A stretch of DNA of 64,000 nt from Chloroflexi bacterium HGW-Chloroflexi-6 (GTDB lineage Bacteria > Chloroflexota > Anaerolineae > Anaerolineales > Villigracilaceae), in contig PHBU01000014.1 in assembly GCA_002840685.1 (NCBI GenBank), forward strand, positions 155,805-219,804, written 5' to 3'. Within the stretch, counting starts at the first letter, position 1, and every line of letters begins with the position of its first letter. A model generated the notes under the pieces. It ran no database searches, had not been told where the DNA came from, and saw only the letters and a program-made list of their open reading frames with translations. A program made the translations under genes and the position numbers. Of this stretch, positions 8,202 through 17,639 are shown piece by piece.

Positions 8202-9521
8202 TTACATTTCTTTTTCAGCCAGGGTGACAGACTCTTCAAAAATCTCCAGCCCCTCATCCATTTCGGCTTTCGACATCGAAAGCGGCGGAGCGATGCGGAT
8301 GACCGATTTGGCGCAGCCGAGCAGCAGCAATCCGCGTTCGAAAGCATTGTGGACGACCGCATCACGTAGCTTGTCTGCCGGCTCTTTGGTATGTTTGTTG
8401 GTTACAAATTCAACACCGATCATCATGCCGATCCCGCGCACCTCACCGATCGAGGGGTGGCGGACTGCCATTTCTGCCAGCGCATCCAGAGCATACTGCC
8501 CGACCTCGGCAGCATTTTGCATGTACTCGCGTTCAAGCAATTCGATGGTTTTGAGCGCAGCCGCGCAAGCCAGCGGATTGCCGCCATAGGTGTTGCCGTG
8601 CGCACCGCGTTCCCAGGTCATGACCGACCGGCGCGCCACACAGGCTCCCAGCGGAACGCCGGAGGCAATACCCTTGGCGGTGGTGAAAATATCGGGCTCG
8701 ACGCCAAAATTCTCGATGGCCCACCATTTGCCGGTGCGCCCCATGCCCGATTGGACCTCATCCGCGATCAGCAGAATGCCGTACTTATCGCACAGCGCCC
8801 GCAGAGCCGGGAAAAATCCCGCGGGGGGCACGATGTAACCGCCCTCGCCCTGGATCGGCTCGACCAGGATCCCGGCCACTTCTTCGGCGGGGACAACCTG
8901 CTTGAAAAGCTGCTCGTCAATATAGCGGACAACCGTCTCGCCGTAATCTTCGCCATGTTTACGCTCGAGGATCGAGCGGTACGGGTTGGGGAAGGGCGCA
9001 TGCATCACGCCATTCATCAGTGGGTAGAAACCGCGATGATAAAGCGACTTGGAAGCAGTCATCGTGACGGCGCCCATCGTCCGGCCATGGAAGCCGCCGG
9101 TAAATCCGATGAAGTTGGTGCGGCCGGTTTTATAACGAGCCAGCTTGAGGGCAGTTTCGATCGCTTCGGTGCCCGAATTGGTCATAAACGTGACTGCGGC
9201 TTCCTGCATCGGGGAAATTTCATCCAGTTTTTCACCCAGTTCAATCATGCCCTGGTGATAAAAATCGGATGAAATATGCAGGAATTTTTCAGCCTGATCC
9301 TGAATGGCCTTGACCACTTCCGGGTGAGAATGTCCGGTGGAGTTGACCGCAATACCTGCCATAAAATCGAGAAAGCGATTGTCATCCACATCCCACAGCC
9401 ACGAGCCTTTGCCATGGTCCATGGCGAAAGGATAATCTCGCGGGTAAGAGGGTGAAATCACTGCCGAATCTCGCTTCAGCATTGCGCGGGCCTTGGGGCC
9501 AGGGAGTTTCATCGGTTGCAT
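8202..9521 (-). CDS. Class III PLP-dependent aminotransferase (acetylornithine/4-aminobutyrate family)
   Basis: An omega-aminotransferase of 439 residues. It has the cofactor phosphate-binding motif SGTEAIETALKLARYKTGR, the GFHGRTMGA motif, the Asp motif LLIADEVQSGMGRTG and the PLP lysine in TTAKGIASGVPLGA. Overall it resembles large 'acetyl ornithine aminotransferase family' proteins and GabT, which move an amino group from an omega-amino acid to 2-oxoglutarate. The start at 9521 is chosen because AAGGAGA lies six bases upstream; an earlier in-frame start lacks such a site. It is a single gene with its own terminator, and no arginine biosynthesis genes are adjacent. Confidence 0.88.
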   Translation of the reverse strand: MQPMKLPGPKARAMLKRDSAVISPSYPRDYPFAMDHGKGSWLWDVDDNRFLDFMAGIAVNSTGHSHPEVVKAIQDQAEKFLHISSDFYHQGMIELGEKLDEISPMQEAAVTFMTNSGTEAIETALKLARYKTGRTNFIGFTGGFHGRTMGAVTMTASKSLYHRGFYPLMNGVMHAPFPNPYRSILERKHGEDYGETVVRYIDEQLFKQVVPAEEVAGILVEPIQGEGGYIVPPAGFFPALRALCDKYGILLIADEVQSGMGRTGKWWAIENFGVEPDIFTTAKGIASGVPLGACVARRSVMTWERGAHGNTYGGNPLACAAALKTIELLEREYMQNAAEVGQYALDALAEMAVRHPSIGEVRGIGMMIGVEFVTNKHTKEPADKLRDAVVHNAFERGLLLLGCAKSVIRIAPPLSMSKAEMDEGLEIFEESVTLAEKEM

Positions 9522-9552
9522 GGGTCTCCTTGTGAAATTGAATGTTATCAAG

Positions 9553-9588
9553 CCCTTCCGAAAACGCCGGAGCGGCGCAGTCGAAGGG
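9553..9588. repeat. Short palindromic element between glk-like and aminotransferase genes
   Basis: A two-level hairpin: outer arms CCCTTCCGA and TCGAAGGG, inner arms CGCCG and CGGCG. It has the look of an intergenic palindromic repeat and may also act as a weak terminator. Only this copy is evident in the window. Confidence 0.5.
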
Positions 9589-9596
9589 CGGTATTC

Positions 9597-10535
9597 CTAT
9601 TCCGGCACAGCCAGGGCAGCCAACGCCTGGGCGCCCAACAGACCAGCATCGTCACCCAATGCTGCGCGGGCAAAGATCAGGTTGGTCAGGTAAGTCGGGT
9701 CAAAAATGTTTTCATGCAAACTAGCATGGAAAGGGTCAAAAAGCGCCGGGCCGCTGTTCGAGGCTCCCCCGCCAAAAATGACAATCGAAGGGTCAAAAGC
9801 CGCCAGGAAATTGGCAACCGCCACTCCCAGGTAACGCCCCGCGCGGGAAAGCGTCTCGATCGCCAGCAGATCACCCGCCGCCGCCGCGTCAGAAACATCG
9901 CGCGAGGTAATCGTGGACAGGGCCGCCAGCGACGAAGGCCGACCGGCCTCGATCTGTTCGCGCGCATAACGCGCAATCGCCGTGCCCGAAGAAATCGCCT
10001 CGATATGCCCGCGCTTGCCGCAGCCGCACAGCGGCCCATCCGGCCAGACAGTGGTATGGCCCAACTCAGCGGCCAGGCCATGGTAGCCCTGCACCAGGTG
10101 CCCATTCGAAACCACCCCGCCGCCAATGCCGGTGCTGATCGTCAGAAAAAGCACATCCTGGTGGCCCTGTCCCGCGCCAAACTTCCATTCGCCGAGGCAG
10201 GCCAGGTTGGCGTCGTTATCGAGCACGACCGGCACGCCAAAGCGCACCTTCAATTTTTCAGTCAACGGGAAATTGCGCCACTCTTTGATGTTGGGCGTGG
10301 CAATGATCACCCCGGCATGCGGGTCAAGCGGACCGGGCGAGGCGATCCCGATCGCATCCACACCCCCATCCACAGGCCAAATCGAAGCCACCAGCGCTTC
10401 CAGCCGGTCATAGACCCCTGGTTTGCTGGCCTCGGTGCGGGTGCGTTCAGCCCGGACCGGTTTCAAAGAACCGCGCTCGAACAACGCCGCGCGGATCTGC
10501 GTCCCACCAATATCGACAGCTAGTATGAGTCCCAT
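9597..10535 (-). CDS. ROK family sugar kinase (glucokinase-like)
   Basis: An ROK kinase of about 312 residues that would phosphorylate glucose or a related hexose with ATP. It has the phosphate motif AVDIGGTQIRAAL at the N-terminus, the catalytic region VVLDNDANLACLGEW, the ROK glycine loop TISTGIGGGV, and the zinc-binding cluster GHTTVWPDGPLCGCGKRGHIEAI (described in two parts: His before WPDG, then CGCGKRGH). The ATG at 10535 is preferred, although a TTG three codons earlier is possible. It is the last gene of the sugar locus, downstream of amylosucrase, and could handle glucose from glucan or sucrose turnover. Confidence 0.88.
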   Translation of the reverse strand: MGLILAVDIGGTQIRAALFERGSLKPVRAERTRTEASKPGVYDRLEALVASIWPVDGGVDAIGIASPGPLDPHAGVIIATPNIKEWRNFPLTEKLKVRFGVPVVLDNDANLACLGEWKFGAGQGHQDVLFLTISTGIGGGVVSNGHLVQGYHGLAAELGHTTVWPDGPLCGCGKRGHIEAISSGTAIARYAREQIEAGRPSSLAALSTITSRDVSDAAAAGDLLAIETLSRAGRYLGVAVANFLAAFDPSIVIFGGGASNSGPALFDPFHASLHENIFDPTYLTNLIFARAALGDDAGLLGAQALAALAVPE

Positions 10536-10543
10536 AGTCGGCA

Positions 10544-10549
10544 ATTATA
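10544..10549 (-). promoter_or_regulatory. Possible -10 element for the glucokinase-like gene
   Basis: A perfect TATAAT lies only eight bases before the ATG at 10535 on the minus strand. No good -35 is seen. If active, the transcript would be nearly leaderless. Confidence 0.3.
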
Positions 10550-10601
10550 TCGCAGCGCAGGCCAGGGCGGACGTGACGAAAGGCACATCTACGAACGAGT
10601 G

Positions 10602-12590
10602 TCATCCCTTAACTGTGGCAAGCAAAAACAGGCTTTCGTAAGGTCCCACAACCAGATCGCGCGCAATGAAAGGCGCTCCGCGCAACAAATCTTGAAACCC
10701 GTATCCCAGCCCATAAACCCTGAAAACATTCTCCGAAAGGGTTTGTTCCTGCTCGCTGAAGTTGGCAAAAACCAGGATTCTCTGCCCTTCGAACTGGCGG
10801 ATGTATCCCAAAACATGTTCGCTGCCGGTGGACATGACCTCGATCGCGCCCCCACCGAAACCTGGATGCCGTTTGCGAAGCTCGATCAACGCCCGCAGCC
10901 CGCCGTAGACACGCCCCTCGACCGTGGACGAGTCATTGCGCGCAGACATCCTGTCCCAGTCTGTGGCCGGGCGGTGGGCCCAGCGGCTGTCCCCGGCTTT
11001 GGCGGGGTCGCGGCTGTAATCGTAATCATTGAGCGTGCCGATCTCATCGCCCAGGTAGATCAGCGGAATGCCGCCAACCGTCAGAATCACGGCATGCAAC
11101 AGCAGAATGCGCTTTATCGCCAGATCGACTTCGGCTGGGGTCTCTTCACGCAAGGCTTTTTCCAGTCCGGCCAGCGAAGCGCAGGTGCCGGAAATTCGGC
11201 AGTCGCCAGTTTTCGGATTCTCCTGGAAGGGCAACCCGCGCGCGAAACTGCCGGGAAAACGCCCGGTATAGAAATTGTTCAAGAAACGGCGGTGATCGCT
11301 GCCATTGACCCACAATTCAGCGGCGTCATCGTCCGAGAAGGTCCAGCCGATATCATCGTGGCAGCGGATGTAGTTGACCCAGGCGCAATCAGAATCGATG
11401 CTGAAACGTTCGCGCAAAGCCTGCTCAAGCAGGTTAACCTGGCGGGTGGCGAGCGTATTCCAGAGCAGGGCCATCGTCAGCGGGTTGTAGGAAAGCTGGC
11501 ACTCTTCGGGCGAAATGTATTTGACAACATCGTCTGGGTGAACGATCGCTTCGGATTTGAACAAAAGCCCCGGCGCGGCGATCCGCGCAACGGCGTTAAA
11601 GGCCTGGATGAGCAGGTGAGCTTCGGGCAGGTTCTCGCAACCGGTGCCGAGTTGCTTCCAGATAAAGGCCACCGCGTCCAGGCGCAGTGCGTCCACGCCG
11701 AGGTTGGCCAGGGCCAGCATTTCGCCGCTCATGCGTGTAAAAACCGCTGGGTTGGCATAGTTCAAATCCCATTGGTAAGTGTGGAAGGTGGTCCAGACCC
11801 AACCCGCACCCCCGGCCCCTCCCCCGTGACCTTCGGTCACAGGAGAGGGGAGTTCACTGAATGCACCAGGGTGCTCGTCAGGGAAGATTTCGCGCAGGGT
11901 ACGCTCGTAGGCGTCCGGCATCTGACGATCAGGGAAGATGTAATAAAAGTCGCGGGTTTCGGGATCATTCTGCAAGGCGCGCAAGGCCCATTCGTGGTCG
12001 CTGGCGGTGTGGTTGAAAACCAGATCGAGCACCAGGCTGATGCCTGCCTGGCGCAACGCTTCAGCCAGTTCGGCCAGTTCGGCAGTCGTCCCCAGGGATG
12101 GGTTAACTTCGCGATAACTGCTAACGGCATAGCCGCCATCGTTCTCACCCGGCGGCGATTTGAAGAGCGGCATCAGGTGCAGGTAACTCAACCCGAGCTC
12201 CCTGAAATAGGGGATCTTGGCGCGCAGCCCGGCCAGATCACCGGCGAACAAATCCACATAACAGACACCGCCAACCATCCGGTTGGATTGAAACCAGCGC
12301 GGGGATTTTTCGCGCTCCGAATCGAGTTCTTTCAGGTCCGCGCCGCGTTCAAACCAGCTTTGGGCCAGCAGGGTCAACAACTCTTCAAGGTGGTAGTACA
12401 GGTCATAGCGCTGGCCGTAAAGCTGCAAGAGCAAGCCGAACAGGCGCGGAAAGTGCGTTTCGAGGCGGTTCTGAAAGGCAAGCCAATGTTCAGGCTGGCT
12501 GGCAATTTCAGCGTCAAAACGGGCTGCGACGCGTGGCAAAAGGCGCGCCAACGTGCGCTGTGTTTCAAGGGGGAGGTCAAGTGGATGCAT
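10602..12590 (-). CDS. Amylosucrase (GH13 glucansucrase)
   Basis: Amylosucrase makes a 1,4-alpha-glucan from sucrose and frees fructose. The protein has 662 residues and follows the Neisseria enzyme closely: [52 protein letters not shown] and [10 protein letters not shown]. The catalytic residues are visible: nucleophile Asp305 ([10 protein letters not shown]), acid/base Glu347 (KSEAIV) and the transition-state Asp in RCHDDIGW near 412. An N-terminal helical domain (1-100) and a C-terminal beta domain complete the family architecture. Residues 248-263 form a Gly/Pro-rich insert encoded by a palindromic repeat, absent from the Neisseria enzyme as I remember it. The ROK gene lies 66 bases downstream. 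Confidence 0.93.
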   Translation of the reverse strand: MHPLDLPLETQRTLARLLPRVAARFDAEIASQPEHWLAFQNRLETHFPRLFGLLLQLYGQRYDLYYHLEELLTLLAQSWFERGADLKELDSEREKSPRWFQSNRMVGGVCYVDLFAGDLAGLRAKIPYFRELGLSYLHLMPLFKSPPGENDGGYAVSSYREVNPSLGTTAELAELAEALRQAGISLVLDLVFNHTASDHEWALRALQNDPETRDFYYIFPDRQMPDAYERTLREIFPDEHPGAFSELPSPVTEGHGGGAGGAGWVWTTFHTYQWDLNYANPAVFTRMSGEMLALANLGVDALRLDAVAFIWKQLGTGCENLPEAHLLIQAFNAVARIAAPGLLFKSEAIVHPDDVVKYISPEECQLSYNPLTMALLWNTLATRQVNLLEQALRERFSIDSDCAWVNYIRCHDDIGWTFSDDDAAELWVNGSDHRRFLNNFYTGRFPGSFARGLPFQENPKTGDCRISGTCASLAGLEKALREETPAEVDLAIKRILLLHAVILTVGGIPLIYLGDEIGTLNDYDYSRDPAKAGDSRWAHRPATDWDRMSARNDSSTVEGRVYGGLRALIELRKRHPGFGGGAIEVMSTGSEHVLGYIRQFEGQRILVFANFSEQEQTLSENVFRVYGLGYGFQDLLRGAPFIARDLVVGPYESLFLLATVKG
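11802..11850. repeat. Palindromic repeat inserted in frame inside amylosucrase
   Basis: The sequence forms a long hairpin: inner stem GTGACC-TTC-GGTCAC (11826-11840) and outer arms CCCCTCCCCC and AGGAGAGGGG with two mismatches, flanked by a C-rich run. It encodes [16 protein letters not shown] (residues 248-263). It looks like the G/C-rich 'ctctcctgtgacc...' intergenic repeats seen in many bacterial genomes. Confidence 0.7.
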
Positions 12591-12613
12591 GAAATTTCCC
12601 GATGATCAAGTTC

Positions 12614-12665
12614 TTTACCACGAAGGCCCAAAGACACAAAAATTCTTCGTGGCTGCGTGGTGAAA
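12614..12665. repeat. Imperfect inverted repeat between amylosucrase and fructokinase
   Basis: Arms TTTACCACGAAG and CTTCGTGG...GTGGTGAAA face each other around AAGACACAAAAA. This resembles the 'accacgaagacacgaag' class of dispersed intergenic repeats. No gene lies here. Confidence 0.5.
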
Positions 12666-12678
12666 TTCGCGCCATTGT

Positions 12679-13575
12679 TTATAAAGCTGCTTTGGCAAGG
12701 GCGAAGGCTCCCAGCACCCCGGCGCGCGCGCCAAGGGCGGGTGGGACGATATACTCGTCGATTTTTTCCAAGATTTGCGGCGATCGGACGTAACCGTTCA
12801 ACAGCCGGAGCGTTTCGGCGCGCACCAGCGGGAAAAGATGCGGCTGAGACATGACTCCGCCGCCCAGAATGATGCGCTGGGGTGAAAGCGTGCAGATGAA
12901 ATCGCTCAAGGCCAGCCCCAGATAGAGGGCTTCGAGCGCCCAGGCCGGGTGTTCGGGCGGCAGGGTTTCAGCCTTGACTCCCCAGCGTTTTTCGAGGGCC
13001 GGGCCAGATGCCAGGCCTTCAAGGCAATCGCCGTGATACAGGCAAAAGCCTTCGAAGGGGTCGGCCTGCCGGTCACGCGGCAGGCGGATATGGCCCATTT
13101 CAGGGTGGACCAGCCCATGCATCAGTTTGCCCCCGACCATGCCACCGCCGCCAATGCCGGTGCCGATCGTCAGGTATAGAAAAGTGTCCAAACCCTGGGC
13201 TGCGCCCCAGCGGCCCTCAGCCAGGGCTGCCCCGTTAACGTCGGTGTCAAACCCGACCGGCAACTTGAGGGCGCGCCGAACCTCCCCGGCCAGGTCGGCG
13301 TTCTGCCAGCCCGGTTTTGGGGTGGAGGTGATGAACCCGAAGGTCGGCGAGCCGCGATTGGGATCGAGCGGGCCGAACGCGGCGATCCCGAGGGCGGTCA
13401 GGGGGCGATTTAATAGTTTTTGCTGTTCTTCAAAGAAGGCGACCGCCTTTTTGATGGTTTCTGCCGGGCTGGTAGTCGGGAAACGCACCTCAGCCCGGAT
13501 ATCATCTGGACCGGTGCCAACCGCGCAAACAAACTTGGTGCCGCCTGCTTCAATTCCGCCGTAGAGAGGAAACAT
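12679..13575 (-). CDS. ROK family kinase, fructokinase-like
   Basis: An ROK kinase of 298 residues. It has the start [17 protein letters not shown] typical of bacterial ROK fructokinases, the catalytic stretch [18 protein letters not shown], the glycine loop [10 protein letters not shown] and a zinc site spread over [12 protein letters not shown] and [18 protein letters not shown]. This longer zinc loop separates fructokinases from glucokinases of the family. Its place beside amylosucrase fits a role in phosphorylating the fructose that enzyme frees. The start at 13575 is preferred over an upstream extension that would overlap the trehalose synthase gene; AAAGG lies nearby. Confidence 0.88.
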   Translation of the reverse strand: MFPLYGGIEAGGTKFVCAVGTGPDDIRAEVRFPTTSPAETIKKAVAFFEEQQKLLNRPLTALGIAAFGPLDPNRGSPTFGFITSTPKPGWQNADLAGEVRRALKLPVGFDTDVNGAALAEGRWGAAQGLDTFLYLTIGTGIGGGGMVGGKLMHGLVHPEMGHIRLPRDRQADPFEGFCLYHGDCLEGLASGPALEKRWGVKAETLPPEHPAWALEALYLGLALSDFICTLSPQRIILGGGVMSQPHLFPLVRAETLRLLNGYVRSPQILEKIDEYIVPPALGARAGVLGAFALAKAAL

Positions 13576-13640
13576 GGGATAAGCCTTTCTGGAGTGAAAT
13601 ACCCTGACGGGCACAAAAATCTCCCGATTTTTCTCGAAAG

Positions 13641-15284
13641 TCAGGAGACTTTCGACTCCGGGGTAGATGACAACTGATACCACTGAAAACCGTAGGCGGG
13701 CAGGGTCAAACTTCCATCCGCCAGAACGGTTTCACCTTCGAGGAGCGGGTTGAGAGAGGCTGCGGCCAGATCAAGACGGAAAGTTTGAGAATCGGCTGAA
13801 AGGTTGTTGACCGCCAGCAGGGTCTGGTCGCTGTTTTGACGGAGATAGGCCAGGATGGCAGGATTTTCGCAAGGCAGCAGGTGTAGAGTCCCGTCTCCGA
13901 AGGCGGGATACAGGCGGCGGGTGCGAATGACCCGGCGCAGCCAGTTCAAAAGCGAATCCGGGTCTTTTTCCTGAGAAGCAACGTTCAGGCGCGGGTATCC
14001 GTAAGTTTCGTCCGCAATCAGCGGCGCGTATGTGGTCTGGGCAGTTGAAAACCCGGCGTTCGGGCCGGCCTCCCATTGCATCGGGGTGCGTACGCCGTTG
14101 CGATCGCTGAGCCAGATATTATCGCCCATGCCGATTTCATCGCCGTAATACAGGGTTGGTGAGCCGATCAGGGTCAGCAAAATAGAGTGTGCCACCCGCA
14201 GCCGGCCGGGATGGTTTTCGAGCAGTGGCGCAAGACGACGTCGGATGCCCATGTTGAGACGCATGCGCGGCTCGGGAGCGTAAAAATCCCACATGAAGCG
14301 GCGCACTTCGGGCGTGACCATTTCGAGGGTCAGTTCATCGTGACAGCGCAAAAAGGTAGCCCACTGGCAGCCGGCTGGCAGGTCGGGGGTGCGCGCCAGG
14401 ATCTCTTCGATGGGCGCGCGCTCGGCCTGCGCCAGCGATTGGAAGATGCGCGGCATGAGCGGGAAGTGGAAATTCATTTGCATCTCATCGCCGCTGCCGA
14501 AATATTCGCGCACATCTTCGGGCCACTGGTTGGCTTCGCTCAGGAGCAAGGCCTGGGGGTTGTACTGCTCGACGAAAGCGCGGAATTTCTTCAGGTAGGC
14601 ATGAGTTTCGGGCAGGTTTTCGCAACTGGTGCCTTCACGCTCGAACAGGTAGGGCGGCGCATCGACGCGGAAACCATCGATGCCAAGGTCGAGCCAGAAT
14701 TTGGCGACATCAAGCATGGCCTGCTGGACCGCCGGGTTATCGAAGTTCAGGTCTGGCTGGGTATTGTAAAAGCGGTGCCAGAAATATTGCCCGGCGAGCG
14801 GGTCAAAAGTCCAGTTGGAGGTTTCGACATCGGTAAAAATGATGCGGGCGTCTTTGTATTTCTGGTCGCTGTCACTCCAAACGTAGAAATCGCGGTAGGG
14901 TGAATTGCGGTCCGCGCGGGCCGCCTGAAACCAGGGGTGCTGCGCAGAGGTGTGATTCAAAACCAGGTCGGTGATGACGCGCATTCCGCGCCGGTGCGAC
15001 TCGTCGAGCAGGCGTTTGAAGTCGTCGAGCGTGCCGAAGACCGGATCGATGCCGCAGTAATCCGAGATGTCATAGCCATCGTCGTGGCGCGGCGAGGGGT
15101 AGATCGGCATCAGCCACAGACAGTCCACACCCAGGTCGCGCAGATAATCCAGTTTTTGGATCAAGCCAGGCAGGTCGCCGTGGCCGTCTGCGTTGCTGTC
15201 ATAGAAGGCGCGCAGGTTGACTTCATAAAAAATGGCGTGTTGATACCACAACCCCTGCGGGTTGCTCGTTGAAAGTGTTTTCAT
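13641..15284 (-). CDS. treS: Trehalose synthase / maltose alpha-D-glucosyltransferase (GH13)
   Basis: A GH13 enzyme of 547 residues that would interconvert maltose and trehalose. Family motifs in order are [65 protein letters not shown], the nucleophile Asp in [26 protein letters not shown], the acid/base Glu in [21 protein letters not shown], and [19 protein letters not shown]. These follow TreS more closely than other alpha-glucosidases. It has no fused maltokinase domain. The gene sits six bases downstream of the transporter permease gene, so it is likely part of the same operon and acts on the imported alpha-glucoside. Confidence 0.9.
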   Translation of the reverse strand: MKTLSTSNPQGLWYQHAIFYEVNLRAFYDSNADGHGDLPGLIQKLDYLRDLGVDCLWLMPIYPSPRHDDGYDISDYCGIDPVFGTLDDFKRLLDESHRRGMRVITDLVLNHTSAQHPWFQAARADRNSPYRDFYVWSDSDQKYKDARIIFTDVETSNWTFDPLAGQYFWHRFYNTQPDLNFDNPAVQQAMLDVAKFWLDLGIDGFRVDAPPYLFEREGTSCENLPETHAYLKKFRAFVEQYNPQALLLSEANQWPEDVREYFGSGDEMQMNFHFPLMPRIFQSLAQAERAPIEEILARTPDLPAGCQWATFLRCHDELTLEMVTPEVRRFMWDFYAPEPRMRLNMGIRRRLAPLLENHPGRLRVAHSILLTLIGSPTLYYGDEIGMGDNIWLSDRNGVRTPMQWEAGPNAGFSTAQTTYAPLIADETYGYPRLNVASQEKDPDSLLNWLRRVIRTRRLYPAFGDGTLHLLPCENPAILAYLRQNSDQTLLAVNNLSADSQTFRLDLAAASLNPLLEGETVLADGSLTLPAYGFQWYQLSSTPESKVS

Positions 15285-15290
15285 GGCGGG

Positions 15291-16391
15291 CTATCCTTTT
15301 ACAGAACCAGCCATCAACCCACGCACGAAGTATCGTTGCAAGGCAAAGAAGACAATTAAAGGCAGCAACATGCTCAGAAAAGCGCCGGAGGTCAGCAGGT
15401 GCCAATCCTGGCCTTTTTCACCGACCATGGCGGCCAGGGCGCTGGTCATAACGCGGTTCTTGTCTCCCAAGAAGACCAAAGCTACCAGGTAATCGTTCCA
15501 GACCCACAGGAACTGGAAGATGGCGAAGGAGGCCAGAGCCGGAACGGAAAGCGGCAAGATCAGGCGGGTGAAGATGGTGAAATGAGAGGCGCCATCGATA
15601 AAAGCGGCTTCGAGGGTCTCGCGCGGCAGGGTTCCGATGTAGTTGAAGAGCAGATAGACCGCCAGAGGCAAACCGAAACCGGTATGCGCCATCCAGATCG
15701 CCAGGTAAGTGCCGTTCAGGTTGAGACGGGTGTAATCCTGCAAAATCGGCACGAGCGCAATCTGCAAGGGCACCACCAACAGGGCAACCACGATCACAAA
15801 CAGGGTTTTGCGCCCGGGGAAGTTCATCCAGGCAAAGCCATAGGCGGCAAAAGCCGCGATCAGGATTGGGATGATCGTGGCCGGGACAGCCACCGCCACC
15901 GAGTTGAGGAAAGCCACGCTCAGGTTATTACCCTGGCGCACAATTTCAGCGCCGTTGGCATCCTTAAAGCGGATCTCGCGCCCGCTCATGACGTTGGTGT
16001 AATTTTCCAGGGTCAGGGCAGTGTCGAACATTTTCCACTGCAATTCTTGAACTTTAACCAGGCGAGTGCGTTTATTGCCGAACCAGACCAATTTTATGTC
16101 GCCATCTTCCACGCCTTCGCGCAGTTCTTCAAAGGTGGCGGTGACAGCCCCGATCGTTATCGGCCCGTCCACATCGACCGAGTCGTCCAGGCGAATTTCG
16201 CTGGTTTCAACCCAGGCTTTGTGCGGCAAAATCGTCCACCAACCTGAGACGAAGATATCCTGACTGTTACGGAAAGATGTGATGAAGATGCCGACCGTGG
16301 GAATGATCCAGACCAGGCTGATGATGATCAGGGTTGCTTCAACCAAAAAACGTGAGAGTTTCTTCTCTGAACTTGTAGATTTGGCGGCCAT
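15291..16391 (-). CDS. Sugar ABC transporter permease (MalG/CUT1 type)
   Basis: An inner-membrane permease of 366 residues. It has six predicted spans and the cytoplasmic coupling motif EAAFIDGASHFTIFTRLILPLS (as EAAFIDGAS followed by the conserved Pro). Between the first and second spans it has an unusually long external loop of about 120 residues, including VDVDGPITIGAVTATFEELREG split over two strands. This loop is a known trait of alpha-glucoside-type MalG relatives. Its start overlaps the stop of the partner permease (TAATG). No ATPase is encoded in the locus, so a shared MsmK/UgpC-type ATPase elsewhere is expected. Confidence 0.92.
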   Translation of the reverse strand: MAAKSTSSEKKLSRFLVEATLIIISLVWIIPTVGIFITSFRNSQDIFVSGWWTILPHKAWVETSEIRLDDSVDVDGPITIGAVTATFEELREGVEDGDIKLVWFGNKRTRLVKVQELQWKMFDTALTLENYTNVMSGREIRFKDANGAEIVRQGNNLSVAFLNSVAVAVPATIIPILIAAFAAYGFAWMNFPGRKTLFVIVVALLVVPLQIALVPILQDYTRLNLNGTYLAIWMAHTGFGLPLAVYLLFNYIGTLPRETLEAAFIDGASHFTIFTRLILPLSVPALASFAIFQFLWVWNDYLVALVFLGDKNRVMTSALAAMVGEKGQDWHLLTSGAFLSMLLPLIVFFALQRYFVRGLMAGSVKG

Positions 16392-17509
16392 TAGAAAGCC
16401 CTTCTTTCCCTGAACTCACGCAGGTTGTAAATCATGACCGGGATGACCGCAATCAGCAGGATGATGGCGATGGCGGAGGCGCGGCCAGAGTTTCCGTAAG
16501 TAAATTGTTGGATGTAAAACTCATTGGCAATGACGTTGGTGCCGTTATTGCCGCCAGTCATGACACGCACAATATCGAACAGTTTCAGGCTAAAAATCAG
16601 GATGGTTGTTCCAACAGCGATCAGGGTGCTCTGGATGGAAGGAATCATGATCTTGAAGAAAACTTCAAACTCGTTGGCCCCATCGACGCGGGCAGCTTCG
16701 AGCAGTTCGCCAGGAATGCCCTTGATGGCCGAGGAGAGGATCACCATGGCATAGCCGGTTTGCAGCCAGACCATGATCACAATCAGCAGGAAGTTGTTCC
16801 AGGGCGGAGTCAGCAACCAGGCCTGAGATTTTGCACCAAATGCCATAACGATGGCATTTAACAGACCAATTTCCTGAATGCCAACACCCTCGCCTTTGTA
16901 GGCATAAACAAACTTCCAGATCACGCCTGCGCCCACAAAAGAGATCGCCATTGGCATGAAAATGATCGCCTTGTAGATCTTTTCGTACGGGCTGCGGTCA
17001 GCCAGCACGGCGATTAACAAACCAAAAACCAGGCACAACAGGGTTCCAAAGATCATCCACAACAGGTTGTTACGGAAGGCTTCGATCATGATCCGGTCAG
17101 TCAGCGCAAAAATATAGTTGTCGAAGCCCGCAAACTGAAAACCGGTTTCGTTCAGGAAGCTCAAACGCAGGGTACGCAAGGTGGGAAGGGCCAAAAACCA
17201 GGCCAAAATCGCCAGGGCCGGGCCAACAAAAACGAACGGTTGCAGGCGGTAGGTCCAGGCGCGCGGCAGGCTCTCAACAATGTAATTTGAGATGAAATAC
17301 AGCAGGCCAACACCACCCACGCCCCACACAATTGAAACCAGCACGATCACGATCTGGGGAGCATTGCTGTCACGCAGGAAGAGAAACCCCTGCCACAAAA
17401 CCAAAAACGTGATGATCGGCACAAAAAGCGATATTAATAATCGGCTGATATTGGCCATGACCCAGGCCAAAACGCCGATTTTTTCTTGGGAGGAACCGGG
17501 ATTATCCAT
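16391..17509 (-). CDS. Sugar ABC transporter permease (MalF/CUT1 type)
   Basis: A permease of 372 residues with about eight membrane segments: two extra N-terminal spans precede the six-span core. The coupling motif is LLEAARVDGANEFEVFFKIMIPS-like (EAARVDGANEFEVFF then IMIP). The start at 17509 is chosen because GAGGAGA lies five bases upstream; a longer form lacks a site. It is the second gene of the transporter operon after the binding protein and pairs with the downstream permease. Confidence 0.92.
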   Translation of the reverse strand: MDNPGSSQEKIGVLAWVMANISRLLISLFVPIITFLVLWQGFLFLRDSNAPQIVIVLVSIVWGVGGVGLLYFISNYIVESLPRAWTYRLQPFVFVGPALAILAWFLALPTLRTLRLSFLNETGFQFAGFDNYIFALTDRIMIEAFRNNLLWMIFGTLLCLVFGLLIAVLADRSPYEKIYKAIIFMPMAISFVGAGVIWKFVYAYKGEGVGIQEIGLLNAIVMAFGAKSQAWLLTPPWNNFLLIVIMVWLQTGYAMVILSSAIKGIPGELLEAARVDGANEFEVFFKIMIPSIQSTLIAVGTTILIFSLKLFDIVRVMTGGNNGTNVIANEFYIQQFTYGNSGRASAIAIILLIAVIPVMIYNLREFRERRAF

Positions 17510-17554
17510 AACATTCTCCTCGCCGGATATTTTGAGATAGGATATTTTATGTTT

Positions 17555-17589
17555 GGGCAGAGGTGTAAGGAGAAAAACCACCTCTGCCC
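17555..17589 (-). terminator. Intra-operon hairpin after the binding-protein gene
   Basis: Perfect 11-bp arms GGGCAGAGGTG and CACCTCTGCCC with a 13-nt loop, between the binding-protein and permease genes. Such hairpins often stabilise the upstream message or reduce readthrough, giving more binding protein than permease. There is no strong T run. Confidence 0.5.
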
Positions 17590-17639
17590 CTTGTATTTTT
17601 TAATCACGCAGAGAGAAAGGCTGCGTAATCATCGTCAAA

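Noticed and set aside
10599..12605. Long open frame on the plus strand opposite amylosucrase (668 codons)
   Set aside because: It mirrors the amylosucrase gene, shows no family motifs and has the composition expected of the antisense of a GC-rich gene.
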